Below are positions 55,610 through 64,000 of a DNA stretch of 64,000 nt, one piece after another (positions within the stretch are counted from its first letter, which is position 1; each line of letters starts with the position of its first letter). The stretch lies in the NCBI RefSeq assembly GCF_009469615.1, contig NZ_SSXX01000003.1, positions 62,001 to 126,000 of the forward strand. Direction: 5' to 3'. The translations under genes and the position numbers were made by a program. This DNA is from Dechloromonas sp. H13. GTDB lineage: Bacteria > Pseudomonadota > Gammaproteobacteria > Burkholderiales > Rhodocyclaceae. The notes under the pieces were generated by a model. It was not told the DNA's origin and did no database searches. It saw nothing but the letters and a program-made list of their open reading frames with translations.

Positions 55610-57271
55610 TTACGTCGTCGACGTCGCGTATCCCAGAAACTCCTTGACGGGCGATCGGGCTTCATCCCAGCGACGCACGGCTGCCCGTGGTCTTTCCCGG
55701 TTTTCAGCAACGGTCAGATACAGCCGTCGCTTTGCGCGAGAGATTCCCACGAAGAACGCTGACCGCTCATCGGCGCGCTTGCCAAAGAACGCTTGTTCCT
55801 CGATGCCGAGCAAGATGACGCTATCGAATTCCAGGCCTTTGCTCTTGTGGATTGTCATGATCCGAACGGCGCTGTCCTCGGAGAACCGTGACAAGGCACC
55901 CACCGCATCAGAATCGAGGGCAAAGAGTTCGGTAATGCGATCCAGAGTTTGCGCGATGATTTCGTCCAGCCGGCCGCCGCGTTCGTAGTCAGCTGACAGC
56001 GCTGCGATAGCTTCCCGGCCCAGCAGGCTGAGGAACTCAGTGGCGAGCTTGCTCAGGGCGACGGGGTCGTACGTGGCGAAGCCCCCTCGGCGCACCTGAT
56101 CGCGGGTGCAATCGATATGGCGGTTCCACTGGGCTCGCTGCTCGTAGGCAGCATCCTCGTCCAGCCCCGTCGCCAAAAGCACCTCCATCAGCCGACCATA
56201 GGCATCCGGCTCCCGTTCGCTCACTACCACGGCAAGAAAATCGACGATAAGACGTGCCGCCGGTTCGACAGACAGATCCTGCAGGTTCTGCTCGTCACGG
56301 AACGGGACATTGCGGCGGCTCAGCTCCGCCATCAAGCGATCAGCATAGAGGTTCGGTTGCTTGGATACCAACACGGCGATCTCCGAGGGCGGCAGGCCCT
56401 CGTTGTCGATCCATCCCTGAATCATCTCGGCCAGAGCTTCCGCTTCATCCTGGCTGTCCTGGAATTCGAGGATGTCGACGGAGCCGCCTGGCCCTGCCAG
56501 TTCAGCGTCGGGTACTGCGGCATTGAGGTCCATGACTTTGACCATGGCGTTCTGCATGCGCCGCAGGCGTGGCCGCGAACGAAAGTTCTGGTAAAGGTTC
56601 AGGGGAAGGGCGTTGAAATCTTCGGCAAAGGTCTGGAATACCCCCTCCAGCGCGCCGGCCCAGCCCATGATTCGTTGCTTGGTGTCGCCGACCGCGGTCA
56701 GCGGAATGCCGGTGCCGAAGAAGACAGTCCGGATGAGCTGGTATTGCGTATCGGTGCAGTCCTGGAATTCGTCGAGGAAACCGTGGCTGTAGGTCTGTCG
56801 TACAGCGTGGCGTGCCACGGAACTGGTCTGCAGGATCTGGACGGCCAGGGGCACCATGTCTTCGAACTCGATCTGGCGTCGCTGGACCCTCGGCGAACCG
56901 ACCGTGTAGTCCGCATCGAGTGCGTCCCTACCGGTCAGCACCGGACGGAAGCGGTCGATCAGACGCTTGGCGAAGGCGTGAAAAGTGTGGCTGTCCAACC
57001 GGGCCGCGAGTGCCGAGCCACAACGCCGGCGCACCCGATCCTTGAGGTTGCGGGCAGCGTCGACTTTGAAGGAGATCGCGAGGATGCGCTGCGGGTAGCG
57101 GCAAGTTCCGGTACGCAGCAGGAAATCAGCATGCTGTGCGAGCATCTCGGTTTTGCCGGCGCCGGGCCCGGCGGTCAGCGCCAAGCTCCGCGCAGTCTCA
57201 CTGGCGGCGGCGAGCGCGTTGGGTTCCAGGGTCAGGCCGTCGGACGGATGCCAGCGGTCGGGCTTGATCAT
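55610..57271 (-). CDS. GajB-like UvrD-family helicase (Gabija / class 2 OLD system)
   Basis: 553 aa. SF1 motifs: 'LALTAGPGAGKTEMLAQHA' (Walker A, residues about 35-42), 'ILAISFKVDAARNLKDRVR' (Ia), 'GFLDEFQDCTDTQYQLIR' (II, DEFQD), 'ITAVGDTKQRIMGWAGA' (III), 'FRSRPRLRRMQNAMV' (IV), 'VRIMTIHKSKGLEFDSVILL' (V), 'FFVGISRAKRRLYLTVAENR' (VI). The short size and tight pairing with an OLD-type nuclease gene (4-bp overlap) are those of GajB. It opposes the sbcD/sbcC genes between which it lies. Confidence 0.88.
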   Translation of the reverse strand: MIKPDRWHPSDGLTLEPNALAAASETARSLALTAGPGAGKTEMLAQHADFLLRTGTCRYPQRILAISFKVDAARNLKDRVRRRCGSALAARLDSHTFHAFAKRLIDRFRPVLTGRDALDADYTVGSPRVQRRQIEFEDMVPLAVQILQTSSVARHAVRQTYSHGFLDEFQDCTDTQYQLIRTVFFGTGIPLTAVGDTKQRIMGWAGALEGVFQTFAEDFNALPLNLYQNFRSRPRLRRMQNAMVKVMDLNAAVPDAELAGPGGSVDILEFQDSQDEAEALAEMIQGWIDNEGLPPSEIAVLVSKQPNLYADRLMAELSRRNVPFRDEQNLQDLSVEPAARLIVDFLAVVVSEREPDAYGRLMEVLLATGLDEDAAYEQRAQWNRHIDCTRDQVRRGGFATYDPVALSKLATEFLSLLGREAIAALSADYERGGRLDEIIAQTLDRITELFALDSDAVGALSRFSEDSAVRIMTIHKSKGLEFDSVILLGIEEQAFFGKRADERSAFFVGISRAKRRLYLTVAENRERPRAAVRRWDEARSPVKEFLGYATSTT

Positions 57272-59205
57272 TCCGGCAGTTCCGCCAGTTTGGCCGTGAC
57301 CATGTCCAACAGGCGATCGATCGATTCCGGCATGTCGACGTTCAATACCGCATCGTCCAGTGCTGCCAGCGCTTCGAGATGAGCGGCCGGTTTGCTGCTC
57401 AGTTTGAAGCGGTGATGGTAGGCGTCGAAGTAACGCTGCTCTTCTTCGCTGTACTGGTCGGCGTCCCCGTGGCTCTTGCCGAGCACCGCAACAATGGTTT
57501 CGTCATCCGGATCTTCCAAGTCTTGCTCTTCGACTTCGTATGCGGCTGAGAATTGCCGCAGCATTGCGAAGTCGAGGTCAAGCGGCGAGGAGAAGAAGAC
57601 GCCGCGGCCTTCGAGCCACTCCAACCATTCTTTTCCGAATTTTGATGTCATTACGTGATCCTCGCCATTCCATTTGGGCAAGGCCTTAATCGTTGCGTCC
57701 GTGAGCCCCTTTATTGGCTTACCGAGGGCAAGGATCTGCTTAGCGGCATACCGCACACGTCCCCATCCACCCTGGTAGCGTCCCAAGTCGAGATCCAGCA
57801 GAGTCACATAGGGAATTCCCAGGCCATCAAGGAGTCGCCAGAAATGATTGACGTGGCGTCCCCCCAGCGGGGCGACGGAAATTGAGGCGTCGTCTTCGGC
57901 GAGTCCGTTGGCTTGCAGCAAACGCGGCAAGACGATCTCTTCACTGTCCCCTTCCCCGAGGATGACCAACCGGGAAAAGTACAGCTCGGGGAAAGCCTGG
58001 ACCGCTTCGCGCACGAACTTGTGAGCCTCATCGGTGGCCTCCGGCAGGATGATCGACTTGACCACGGTCTGCCGGTCCGCATTGAGGCGCAGGTAGCGGA
58101 TGTTCTCCGGCGGCATGCGTTTGAGCAGCGACGGCGCGTGGGTGGCGACGAGGGCCTGCGCGTCGTGGTGGCCCGCGAAGGCGGTCAATGCCTTGATCAC
58201 GCGGCCGAGGTAATGGGGCGACAGGCTGTTCTCGGGCTCTTCCATCGCCACCAGGGTGAAGACGGCGGGCCTGAGCTTATCGACGTCGAATGCATCGAGC
58301 TTGCCGGCCAGTACTTGGCGGCCGATTTCCTGGATGGACAGCACCAGCGAGACATAGAGCAAGGATTGCTGACCGTCGCTCAGGCGCGAAAAGTCGACCA
58401 TCGGCTCGCCATGTCCCGGGGTAAATCCGACCGTCAGATGGCGCAGTAGGTTGTCGATCTCGTTGCGCTCGAACGAAACGCACGGGCTCGCGTAATAGCT
58501 TCCTTTGTGCAGGACTTGCCATTGGGCGGACAACTGTTTTCCGAGGCCGCCGACCGCCGCATTTCCAGCCAATGCCTCGCTGATGTCCTGGGTGAGACCG
58601 GCGATTTCGTCGCGTTCGGCCTGCCAGTGGGCGGCGCGTAAAGCGCGGCCCAATAGCGAATTGGCCGCGTAGGAGATATGGTCGGTTGGATCCCGTCGGG
58701 CGGGGAGGTAATGCACCTGGATTGCGTTGCGGTCATGCTTTTGCACCGCCACCGTTTTGGTCGGAACGCCGTCGTCGTCGACCTGAAGCACATAGTGCAT
58801 GGTCTCTTCGATATCTCCATCCTCGTCCATCTCGGCGGCCAGCCGGAATCTTATCCGCGGAACCCCATCGGCGGACTCCAATTGCATGTGCGCGAAATGG
58901 GCGGGTATGGTGGCATGTTTGCCCTTTGGCTCGATGAGTTCTGGAAACTCGAATTGCGCTTCGATCCACAGCGTCAGCAATCCAAGGGCGCCATCAGCAA
59001 GGTCGGCCGAGGTGACGTGGAAATCGCTTCGCCGTATCCGCCGCAAGGCTGGATCTAAACCGAAGAGACGGGCGAGTGCCTGCAGTACAGCCGTCTTGCC
59101 ACTCCCATTGGGACCGAGCAGAAAGTTCATGGCCGCCAAATCGATAACGGTTGACGTCGGGCCGAAGGATTGGAAATTGCAGATCCGCAGTTGTGTGAGC
59201 TTCAC
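57268..59205 (-). CDS. GajA-like OLD nuclease: ABC ATPase plus TOPRIM (Gabija / class 2 OLD)
   Basis: 645 aa. ATPase: Walker A 'NFLLGPNGSGKTAVLQALAR' (31-38), signature 'FSRLSDGQQSLLYVSLVL', Walker B 'FTLVAMEEPENSLSPHYLGR', 'QALVATHAPSLLKRM'. TOPRIM: 'RLVILGEGDSEEIVLPRLLQ' (catalytic Glu, about residue 420) and 'VTLLDLDLGRYQGGWGR' (DxD). This is the GajA architecture: an endonuclease that acts when nucleotide pools fall during infection. Cotranscribed with the helicase downstream. The pair is inserted between the sbcD-like and sbcC-like genes. Confidence 0.9.
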   Translation of the reverse strand: MKLTQLRICNFQSFGPTSTVIDLAAMNFLLGPNGSGKTAVLQALARLFGLDPALRRIRRSDFHVTSADLADGALGLLTLWIEAQFEFPELIEPKGKHATIPAHFAHMQLESADGVPRIRFRLAAEMDEDGDIEETMHYVLQVDDDGVPTKTVAVQKHDRNAIQVHYLPARRDPTDHISYAANSLLGRALRAAHWQAERDEIAGLTQDISEALAGNAAVGGLGKQLSAQWQVLHKGSYYASPCVSFERNEIDNLLRHLTVGFTPGHGEPMVDFSRLSDGQQSLLYVSLVLSIQEIGRQVLAGKLDAFDVDKLRPAVFTLVAMEEPENSLSPHYLGRVIKALTAFAGHHDAQALVATHAPSLLKRMPPENIRYLRLNADRQTVVKSIILPEATDEAHKFVREAVQAFPELYFSRLVILGEGDSEEIVLPRLLQANGLAEDDASISVAPLGGRHVNHFWRLLDGLGIPYVTLLDLDLGRYQGGWGRVRYAAKQILALGKPIKGLTDATIKALPKWNGEDHVMTSKFGKEWLEWLEGRGVFFSSPLDLDFAMLRQFSAAYEVEEQDLEDPDDETIVAVLGKSHGDADQYSEEEQRYFDAYHHRFKLSSKPAAHLEALAALDDAVLNVDMPESIDRLLDMVTAKLAELPE

Positions 59206-59297
59206 GTTGTCCCCGTGCTGATCAAATATTTTGATTGCATTGTAATCAGCGATGTCACCAGGACCAAAATGCTCCTTTCCGGGTAGGGGCTGCCGGA

Positions 59298-59327
59298 CGG
59301 GGTTGAAGCGGGGCAGGGCGCGAGGAG
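59298..59327 (+). promoter_or_regulatory. Backbone promoter-proximal element, copy 2
   Basis: CGGGGTTGAAGCGGGGCAGGGCGCGAGGAG, closely matching the element at 52841-52870. It lies about 35 bp before the sbcC-like start and beyond the end of the Gabija insertion, so it may give sbcC its own promoter control after being cut off from sbcD. Confidence 0.45.
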
Positions 59328-59362
59328 ACTAGGTTGTCGTCATCTCTCAGTGGAATAACACC

Positions 59363-61846
59363 ATGCAACCTCTTTCCCTCACTCTCAAAGGCTTTCGCGG
59401 CATCCGCGATGGCCTGGGACGCGATGTCCTGACCCTGGATTTCGAGCGACTGGCTGACGGCGCCGAACTGGTCGCCATCGTCGGCGCGAACGGGCGCGGC
59501 AAGACCACCGTGATGGACAACATGCACCCGTACCTCACGATGCCCTCACGTGCCGGCGTGGCCGGTCCGGGCGGGTTCTCCTATTACGACCACGTCTGCC
59601 TGCCCGACAACGAGAAAGACCTGATCTGGGCCCACGACGGCCGCAGTTACCGATCACAGGTTGTGATCCGCCTCAACGGCCGGCGCAAGACCGAAACCTT
59701 CCTGTTCGTCCTCACCGACGATGGCGCCTGGAAACCCGTGGCACTGGACAACGGCATCGTGTCCGACGGCAAGGTGGATACCTATACCCGCTGCGTCGAG
59801 GCCATCTGCGGCAGCGCCGATACCTTCTTTACCTCGGTGTTCTCGGCGCAGGGCAAGCGGCAGCTGAGCGCCTACCGCAATGCCGAGATCAAGACCCTGC
59901 TCGCCGATCTGCTCGGGCAGGAGAAAATCCGGGCGCTCGGCCAGAAGGCGGCCGAGACGGCACGGCTGTTCAAGGCGGGCCTCGCGGCGATCCGGCAGGA
60001 ACAGGCTGGGCTGGACGAGGAAGCGCAGCGGATCGAGGGCGAGCGGCGGCGTCTTGATGGCGCCCAGCCTCGCGTCGCGCAGAGCCTGTCCAGCCGACAG
60101 GCGGCCCAAGCCGCGCAGGAGTCGGCGCGAAACCGGCATGCCCAGTTGTTGGCCGAGCGCGAGCAGGCGCAAGGCGTAGAAGCGCGCCGGCGGCAACTTC
60201 AGGGAGAATGCCAAGCGGTAGTCCAGGCCGGCAAAGACGCCATCGATGCCTTGCAGGCCCAGGATCGGGGCGAGCAACAGCGGCTACAACGGCTGGAGCA
60301 GCGCATCGCCCAGCGTCTCAGCCAGGAGCGCAACCGCCGGCAAGCCTTGCAGAACCAGCGCCGGCAGTGCCTCACCTTGCTGGCAGGGGCGCCAGCCGTG
60401 CGGCGTGGAGAGCACCGTCTGCCGCTGGCCGAGCGAGTCTCGTCGCTACGATCGGCGCAGATCGGAACATGGCGGGAGCACGTTCAACGCCTGAGCCAGT
60501 GCGAGGCCGCGGCGCGGATGGCCCACCAGAAATTGTCTGGGATCGAGCGCGAGGCCGGACAGGCGGTGCTCAAGGCCGAGGAGCTGGCCCGGCGCTTTGG
60601 GCTGACCGGCGAGGTGCCGTGTGCGGGTACCGACCTGCAGGGGCAATGCAAGCTCTTGGGCGATGCGCGGGAAGCCCAGGTCCTGATGCCCAGTGCCGAG
60701 GGGGCGATCCAGCGCCTGGGGCGCGAGAAGGCAACGGTGCAGAAGGAACTGGACGGCTTGCGCGAACAGCATGAGGCCCTAGCCGCTGCACCGCAGGCAT
60801 TGGCCCGGGCCGAGCTCTTGGCCGAGCGTGCCCGGGCGCATGCCTCGCGGTTTGCGCTGCTGGCCGCCCAGGGCGGGGAAATGGCACGGGCGCGAGCCAC
60901 GCTGGCGGAGATCGAGGAGGAGTTGACTGTACTGCGGACGGCGCAGGGCCCAGATGCCGCGGCTGATCAGTCGCCGGCGGAGATGCCCGAGGAGGCCGCC
61001 GAGCGCCAGCAGATCGATGCGGCGCGGCAGGCGATCGCCCACCAGCGCGAACAGCAGGCGAAGCACTACCGTGCCGCCCTCGACCGGCTCCAGCAGGCGC
61101 TGGCGGCCTTACCTGCGCCTTATGACGAGCGGTGCCTGATCGATGCGCAGACGAGGATGGAACAGGCGGCACAGTCGGTGACTGCCGCCGAGCAGGCCCA
61201 TCTTAACGCAGTGGGGGATGCCGAAACCTTGGGTGTCCTGGTGCAGCAGGCTGCGTCCCTAGCCGGCCGCCAGGCACTGGTGGCGAACCGCATCGCTCAC
61301 GTCGAAACCGAGTTGGGTAACTGGAACCTGTTTGCCAAATGCATGAGCAACGATGGTCTGATCGCGCTGGCCATCGATGACGCCGGCCCGGCCTTGTCGG
61401 CGCTCGCCAATGACCTCCTGCTCGCCTGCTACGGTCCCCGCTTTACGGTGTCCATCCAGACGCTGGTGGAAACGGGCAAGGGCGAGCAGAAGGAGGGCTT
61501 CGACATCCTAGTGCACGACGCCGAGTCGGGGGAGAGCAAAAGTGTCGGCCTGATGAGCGGCGGCGAACGAGTCTGGATCAACGAGTGCCTGATCCGGGCG
61601 GTGGCGCTGTACCTCGCCCAGCACACGGGGCGACGCTACGGCGCACTGTTCTCGGACGAGGCCGATGGGCCGCTGGACCCCGAGCGCAAGCGCATGTTCA
61701 TGGCGATGAAGCGGGAGGTGCTGCGGCTGGGGGGATATCAGCAGGAGTTCTTCGTGTCCCAGACGCCGGAACTGGCCGCCATGGCGGATGCGGTGATTGA
61801 TATGGATCTCCACAAGGAGTCGCACGAAGCCCCGGCCGGAGCGTAG
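59363..61846 (+). CDS. SbcC-like SMC-family ATPase
   Basis: 827 aa, shorter than E. coli SbcC (1048 aa). Walker A 'LVAIVGANGRGKTTVMDNMH' (residues about 42-49), a long coiled coil in the middle, signature 'VGLMSGGERVWINECLIRA' and Walker B 'YGALFSDEADGPLDPERKR'. At the hook, where SbcC has CxxC, it has 'EVPCAGTDLQGQCKLLGDA', two Cys nine residues apart. It should work with the SbcD-like protein at 54240, cutting hairpins or protein-blocked ends during ICE replication or recombination. Weak ribosome site (GTGGAA). Confidence 0.88.
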   Translation: MQPLSLTLKGFRGIRDGLGRDVLTLDFERLADGAELVAIVGANGRGKTTVMDNMHPYLTMPSRAGVAGPGGFSYYDHVCLPDNEKDLIWAHDGRSYRSQVVIRLNGRRKTETFLFVLTDDGAWKPVALDNGIVSDGKVDTYTRCVEAICGSADTFFTSVFSAQGKRQLSAYRNAEIKTLLADLLGQEKIRALGQKAAETARLFKAGLAAIRQEQAGLDEEAQRIEGERRRLDGAQPRVAQSLSSRQAAQAAQESARNRHAQLLAEREQAQGVEARRRQLQGECQAVVQAGKDAIDALQAQDRGEQQRLQRLEQRIAQRLSQERNRRQALQNQRRQCLTLLAGAPAVRRGEHRLPLAERVSSLRSAQIGTWREHVQRLSQCEAAARMAHQKLSGIEREAGQAVLKAEELARRFGLTGEVPCAGTDLQGQCKLLGDAREAQVLMPSAEGAIQRLGREKATVQKELDGLREQHEALAAAPQALARAELLAERARAHASRFALLAAQGGEMARARATLAEIEEELTVLRTAQGPDAAADQSPAEMPEEAAERQQIDAARQAIAHQREQQAKHYRAALDRLQQALAALPAPYDERCLIDAQTRMEQAAQSVTAAEQAHLNAVGDAETLGVLVQQAASLAGRQALVANRIAHVETELGNWNLFAKCMSNDGLIALAIDDAGPALSALANDLLLACYGPRFTVSIQTLVETGKGEQKEGFDILVHDAESGESKSVGLMSGGERVWINECLIRAVALYLAQHTGRRYGALFSDEADGPLDPERKRMFMAMKREVLRLGGYQQEFFVSQTPELAAMADAVIDMDLHKESHEAPAGA

Positions 61847-62218
61847 TTGGATCGTGTGGATTGAATGTGACATAGATGCGTTGCCTGTCGCTGCGGCCTA
61901 GGGTCGCTGGGGGCGCTGTGCTGATAGATGTCGAGCATGAACGAGTGGCCGGTTGGAACGAGGCCTAGGGCGCGCTTCCCCTACTGGGCGCCGCCTCTGT
62001 TCCTGCCGCTTGCCACCATACAAGCGGCCCTGAAGGCAGCCGGGCGGCTATGATTAGGGTGGCGGCCTTCCTTTGAGTGAAACTCGGCATGACGGAGCTA
62101 TCGTAGGTCGTCAAACTTTTCGGCCATCCACCCAAACACAAGACTCAGGATCTGTTCCGCTGTTTGGCCGCCGTCGATTGCCATGGCTTGTTGGGCGCCC
62201 CGCCGCTAAAATGCCTGC
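61847..62218. other. Gene-free gap after sbcC
   Basis: No convincing gene in 372 bp. GGCCTAGGG appears twice (61895-61903 and 61962-61970), otherwise nothing was identified. Confidence 0.55.
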
Positions 62219-62455
62219 ATGTCGAAAATCCCCGAACCCACGCCTGCGTTGAACAGGCTGCGCGCAGCTGCCGGCTTAATCCCCCTTATTGAGGATGGCC
62301 TCCGCCATTCGAAAATCACCACCGAGAAGGCTTCTTTGATGGCGGAGTTTTGCAGTTGGGCGGCTCAGCAAGCAATGGAAGGCGGCCCGGAGGCCTTACG
62401 CCTTGGCGACGACATCAAAGCGGGCTTGGAACGGCTTAAAACGCTGCTGGCATAG
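62219..62455 (+). CDS. Small hypothetical protein
   Basis: 78 aa, helical: 'ALNRLRAAAGLIPLIEDGL', 'EKASLMAEFCSWAAQQAMEG'. No family recognised and no strong ribosome site upstream. Codon use fits a real gene, but support is limited. It stands alone on the plus strand, converging with the minus-strand DUF5983-like gene. Confidence 0.5.
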   Translation: MSKIPEPTPALNRLRAAAGLIPLIEDGLRHSKITTEKASLMAEFCSWAAQQAMEGGPEALRLGDDIKAGLERLKTLLA

Positions 62456-62522
62456 CGGTGGCCAGACATGTCCGGCCACCGCCACTAACGTGTGGCCCCG
62501 TTGTGAGAGCTGGATTGCCGAC

Positions 62523-62831
62523 TCACGCCTCGGGCTCCTGCAAATCAAAGACCGGCAGACCGTCAATCACGGCCGCTTCGCTATCGAACTTCAGCCAGGC
62601 AATACCGGCTTGCTCCGCGACTTCGAAGATCGTGGCCAGATCGGTTTCCGTCGGCACCCGGTAACGGGGTACGCCGACATAGATGATGCCGCCGCAGTCG
62701 GTCGGGTAGGCGTTGACCGACAACTCGTCATCGGCCAATTTCAGGCGGGTGCTTGAACTCAGATGCGAGATCGATAACGAGGCCAAGGGTTCAGCCTGCG
62801 CTTGCAAGCTTGCCACGGCGGGCGTTTCCAT
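62523..62831 (-). CDS. DUF5983-like protein
   Basis: 102 aa. 'LASLSISHLSSSTRLKL', 'LSVNAYPTDCGGIIYVG' and 'LATIFEVAEQAGIAWLKFDS' resemble DUF5983, a small family spread on plasmids and ICEs with no known role. The start at 62831 follows GGAGAACCGC. It overlaps the zinc-ribbon gene by 41 bp in another frame. Confidence 0.6.
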   Translation of the reverse strand: METPAVASLQAQAEPLASLSISHLSSSTRLKLADDELSVNAYPTDCGGIIYVGVPRYRVPTETDLATIFEVAEQAGIAWLKFDSEAAVIDGLPVFDLQEPEA

Positions 62832-63006
62832 GCGGTTCTCCTTCCTCGTGATGAGATGTCGACTTGGTCTTGGGGCGCGTGCCAGCCTGACGACTGAAGT
62901 TCATGCCGCAGTCGCGACAACGGAACCAGCGCAGGCGGCCCAACGTACCCAGCGGCACGCCGTCGCCCGCGCAAACAGGACAATGGGGTGGGATTCTCGT
63001 CGACAT
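62791..63006 (-). CDS. Small zinc-ribbon protein
   Basis: 71 aa. 'PPHCPVCAGDG' and 'WFRCRDCGMNFSRQ' give two CxxC pairs about 20 residues apart, a treble-clef or zinc-ribbon fold; the tail is basic. Probably DNA-binding, function unknown. It lies about 100 bp downstream of radC on the same strand and overlaps the DUF5983-like gene. Confidence 0.6.
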   Translation of the reverse strand: MSTRIPPHCPVCAGDGVPLGTLGRLRWFRCRDCGMNFSRQAGTRPKTKSTSHHEEGEPHGNARRGKLASAG

Positions 63007-63104
63007 GATGATGTCCTCATGCGACCGAAAAGGCAGCCCGACCGGATGAGGTGGGCATGGCTTTGAGCATCGGACGCGACGCGGTTGATCGGCGGCGCAT
63101 GGCG

Positions 63105-63686
63105 CTACATCAGCCCGCGTTCGGCAAACGACACTACCGTGTCGCCGGCGACGACGAAATGGTCGATCACCCGCACGTCCACCAGGCTCAGCGCGTGCTT
63201 CAGGTTCTGGGTCAGCAGCTCATCGGCCCGCGAGGGCTCGGCTTCCCCCGAGGGATGGTTGTGGGCCACAGCCAGCGCGGCGGCATTACGGGCGAGTGCT
63301 CCCTTGACCAGTTCCCGAGGATAGACGGAGGTCTGGGTCAGGGTTCCCCGAAACAACTCCTCGGCTTCGATCAGGCGATGTTGGGCGTCCAGGTAGAGCG
63401 CCAGGAACACCTCATGCTCCAGGCCAGCGCAATACAGCCGTAGCCAGTCGCGCAGGACCTGCGGCGAAGTCATCAGCGGGCCGCTGCGCATCTGCTCACG
63501 CAGGTCGCGCAGCAGCAGTTCGCGGGCAATGCCCAAACGATGGGCGAGAACGGTATCGGTGGTGCCGAGCATGCCCATTTGCGCTACGGCATCGCTGACG
63601 TGTAGAGGGTTGGTACTCGACGCGCAAACCAGGGGCGAGAGTAATTCGCGGACCAGATCGGCGCGGGACAAGGCAGATAGATTCAT
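63105..63686 (-). CDS. radC: RadC-like JAMM protein
   Basis: 193 aa from the ATG at 63686 (GAGGAG eight bases upstream); E. coli RadC is 222 aa. The MPN/JAMM metal site is '[20 protein letters not shown]' (H-x-HPSG...S..D), with the catalytic Glu in '[14 protein letters not shown]'. The N-terminal helix-hairpin-helix part is short. Mobile-element RadC proteins are frequent; their role is unknown, possibly anti-restriction or repair. Confidence 0.9.
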   Translation of the reverse strand: MNLSALSRADLVRELLSPLVCASSTNPLHVSDAVAQMGMLGTTDTVLAHRLGIARELLLRDLREQMRSGPLMTSPQVLRDWLRLYCAGLEHEVFLALYLDAQHRLIEAEELFRGTLTQTSVYPRELVKGALARNAAALAVAHNHPSGEAEPSRADELLTQNLKHALSLVDVRVIDHFVVAGDTVVSFAERGLM

Positions 63687-64000
63687 GGCGTTCTCCTCGA
63701 GTAAACAAGAAAAGCGGGAACGCCGATCCCAAAGGGGACGAGGTCCCCGCTTGGGATGAAGGTGCGGACGAATGTACGTAACATCGGTCGGCACGATGAA
63801 TGAGGCAGGTATCGACTGCGACGCCGGCCAGGGGCCGGACTACATTCCACGATGGAATGCATGTAAGCCCAGTCAGTTTCCGGCATCAGTGGGGTGGATT
63901 CAAGGGGATGCAAAGGACGCAACGTTCAAGCGGCCGGAATCCGACGGGCTTGCGAATGGCGTTGGTGATGAGGGCGTGCCGATGGCTTCTGCGGCGCAAC
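63687..64000. promoter_or_regulatory. Upstream region of radC with a perfect inverted repeat
   Basis: No gene is evident to the end of the window. CATTCCA (63843-63849) and TGGAATG (63853-63859) form a perfect 7-bp inverted repeat with a CGA spacer, operator-like. It lies about 157 bp upstream of the radC start. No consensus -35/-10 pair was assigned. Confidence 0.5.

Noticed and set aside
1-64000. tRNA, rRNA or transposase genes
   Set aside because: No cloverleaf-like tRNA, rRNA segment, transposase frame or terminal inverted repeats of an insertion sequence were recognised by eye.

Overview
The window is a 64 kb internal piece of a large, GC-rich integrative and conjugative element (ICE) or closely related conjugative plasmid, most likely from a beta- or gammaproteobacterium. 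The evidence is an F-type mating-pair apparatus (TraC, TraV, DsbC-like, TraB, TraK, TraE, TraL, TraA pilin), a MOBH-type TraI relaxase with TraD coupling protein and a DUF4400 partner in the SXT/R391 gene order, FlhC/FlhD-fold activators like SetC/SetD, and plasmid/ICE maintenance genes (DUF932, Toprim primase, DUF1845/AcaB-like, XRE, AlpA, DUF1173, RadC). No element end, attachment site or canonical integrase is visible.

Layout: 1-8.0 kb, minus strand, the traA-L-E-K-B-dsbC-V-C transfer operon preceded by a lytic transglycosylase and an OmpA-like lipoprotein. 8.2-12.1 kb, plus strand, an AT-richer cassette: a WYL regulator, then an effector-APAZ protein with an N-terminal SMEK/nuclease-like domain overlapping a short Argonaute gene. 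12.2-17.4 kb, minus strand, DUF4400-TraD-TraI-FlhC-FlhD. 17.7-23.0 kb, minus strand, DUF932, primase, GHKL ATPase and three small unknowns. 23.5-28.2 kb, plus strand, regulators and DUF1173. 28.2-52.75 kb, a large defence island. 52.9-63.7 kb, the backbone resumes with an RDF-like protein, an SbcD-like and an SbcC-like gene split by a Gabija-type (OLD nuclease/UvrD) pair, small genes and radC.

The defence island contains a complete BREX type 3 operon on the minus strand (WYL regulator, brxF, brxC, pglXI, brxHII, pglZ, brxA). An AAA-ATPase/DUF4276 pair resembling PARIS sits between brxC and pglXI, and mcrB/mcrC are appended downstream of brxA. Divergent from it lie a small zinc-ligand protein, a 1594-aa GHKL-ATPase/DUF3883 nuclease protein and the remnant of a NERD/UvrD helicase. 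With the Argonaute cassette and the Gabija pair, the element carries at least five defence modules, each placed between backbone genes.

The strongest candidate for a little-described system is the SMEK-APAZ/short-Argonaute pair with its own WYL regulator at 8.2-12.1 kb. The WYL regulator there is a clear paralogue of the one governing the BREX operon.
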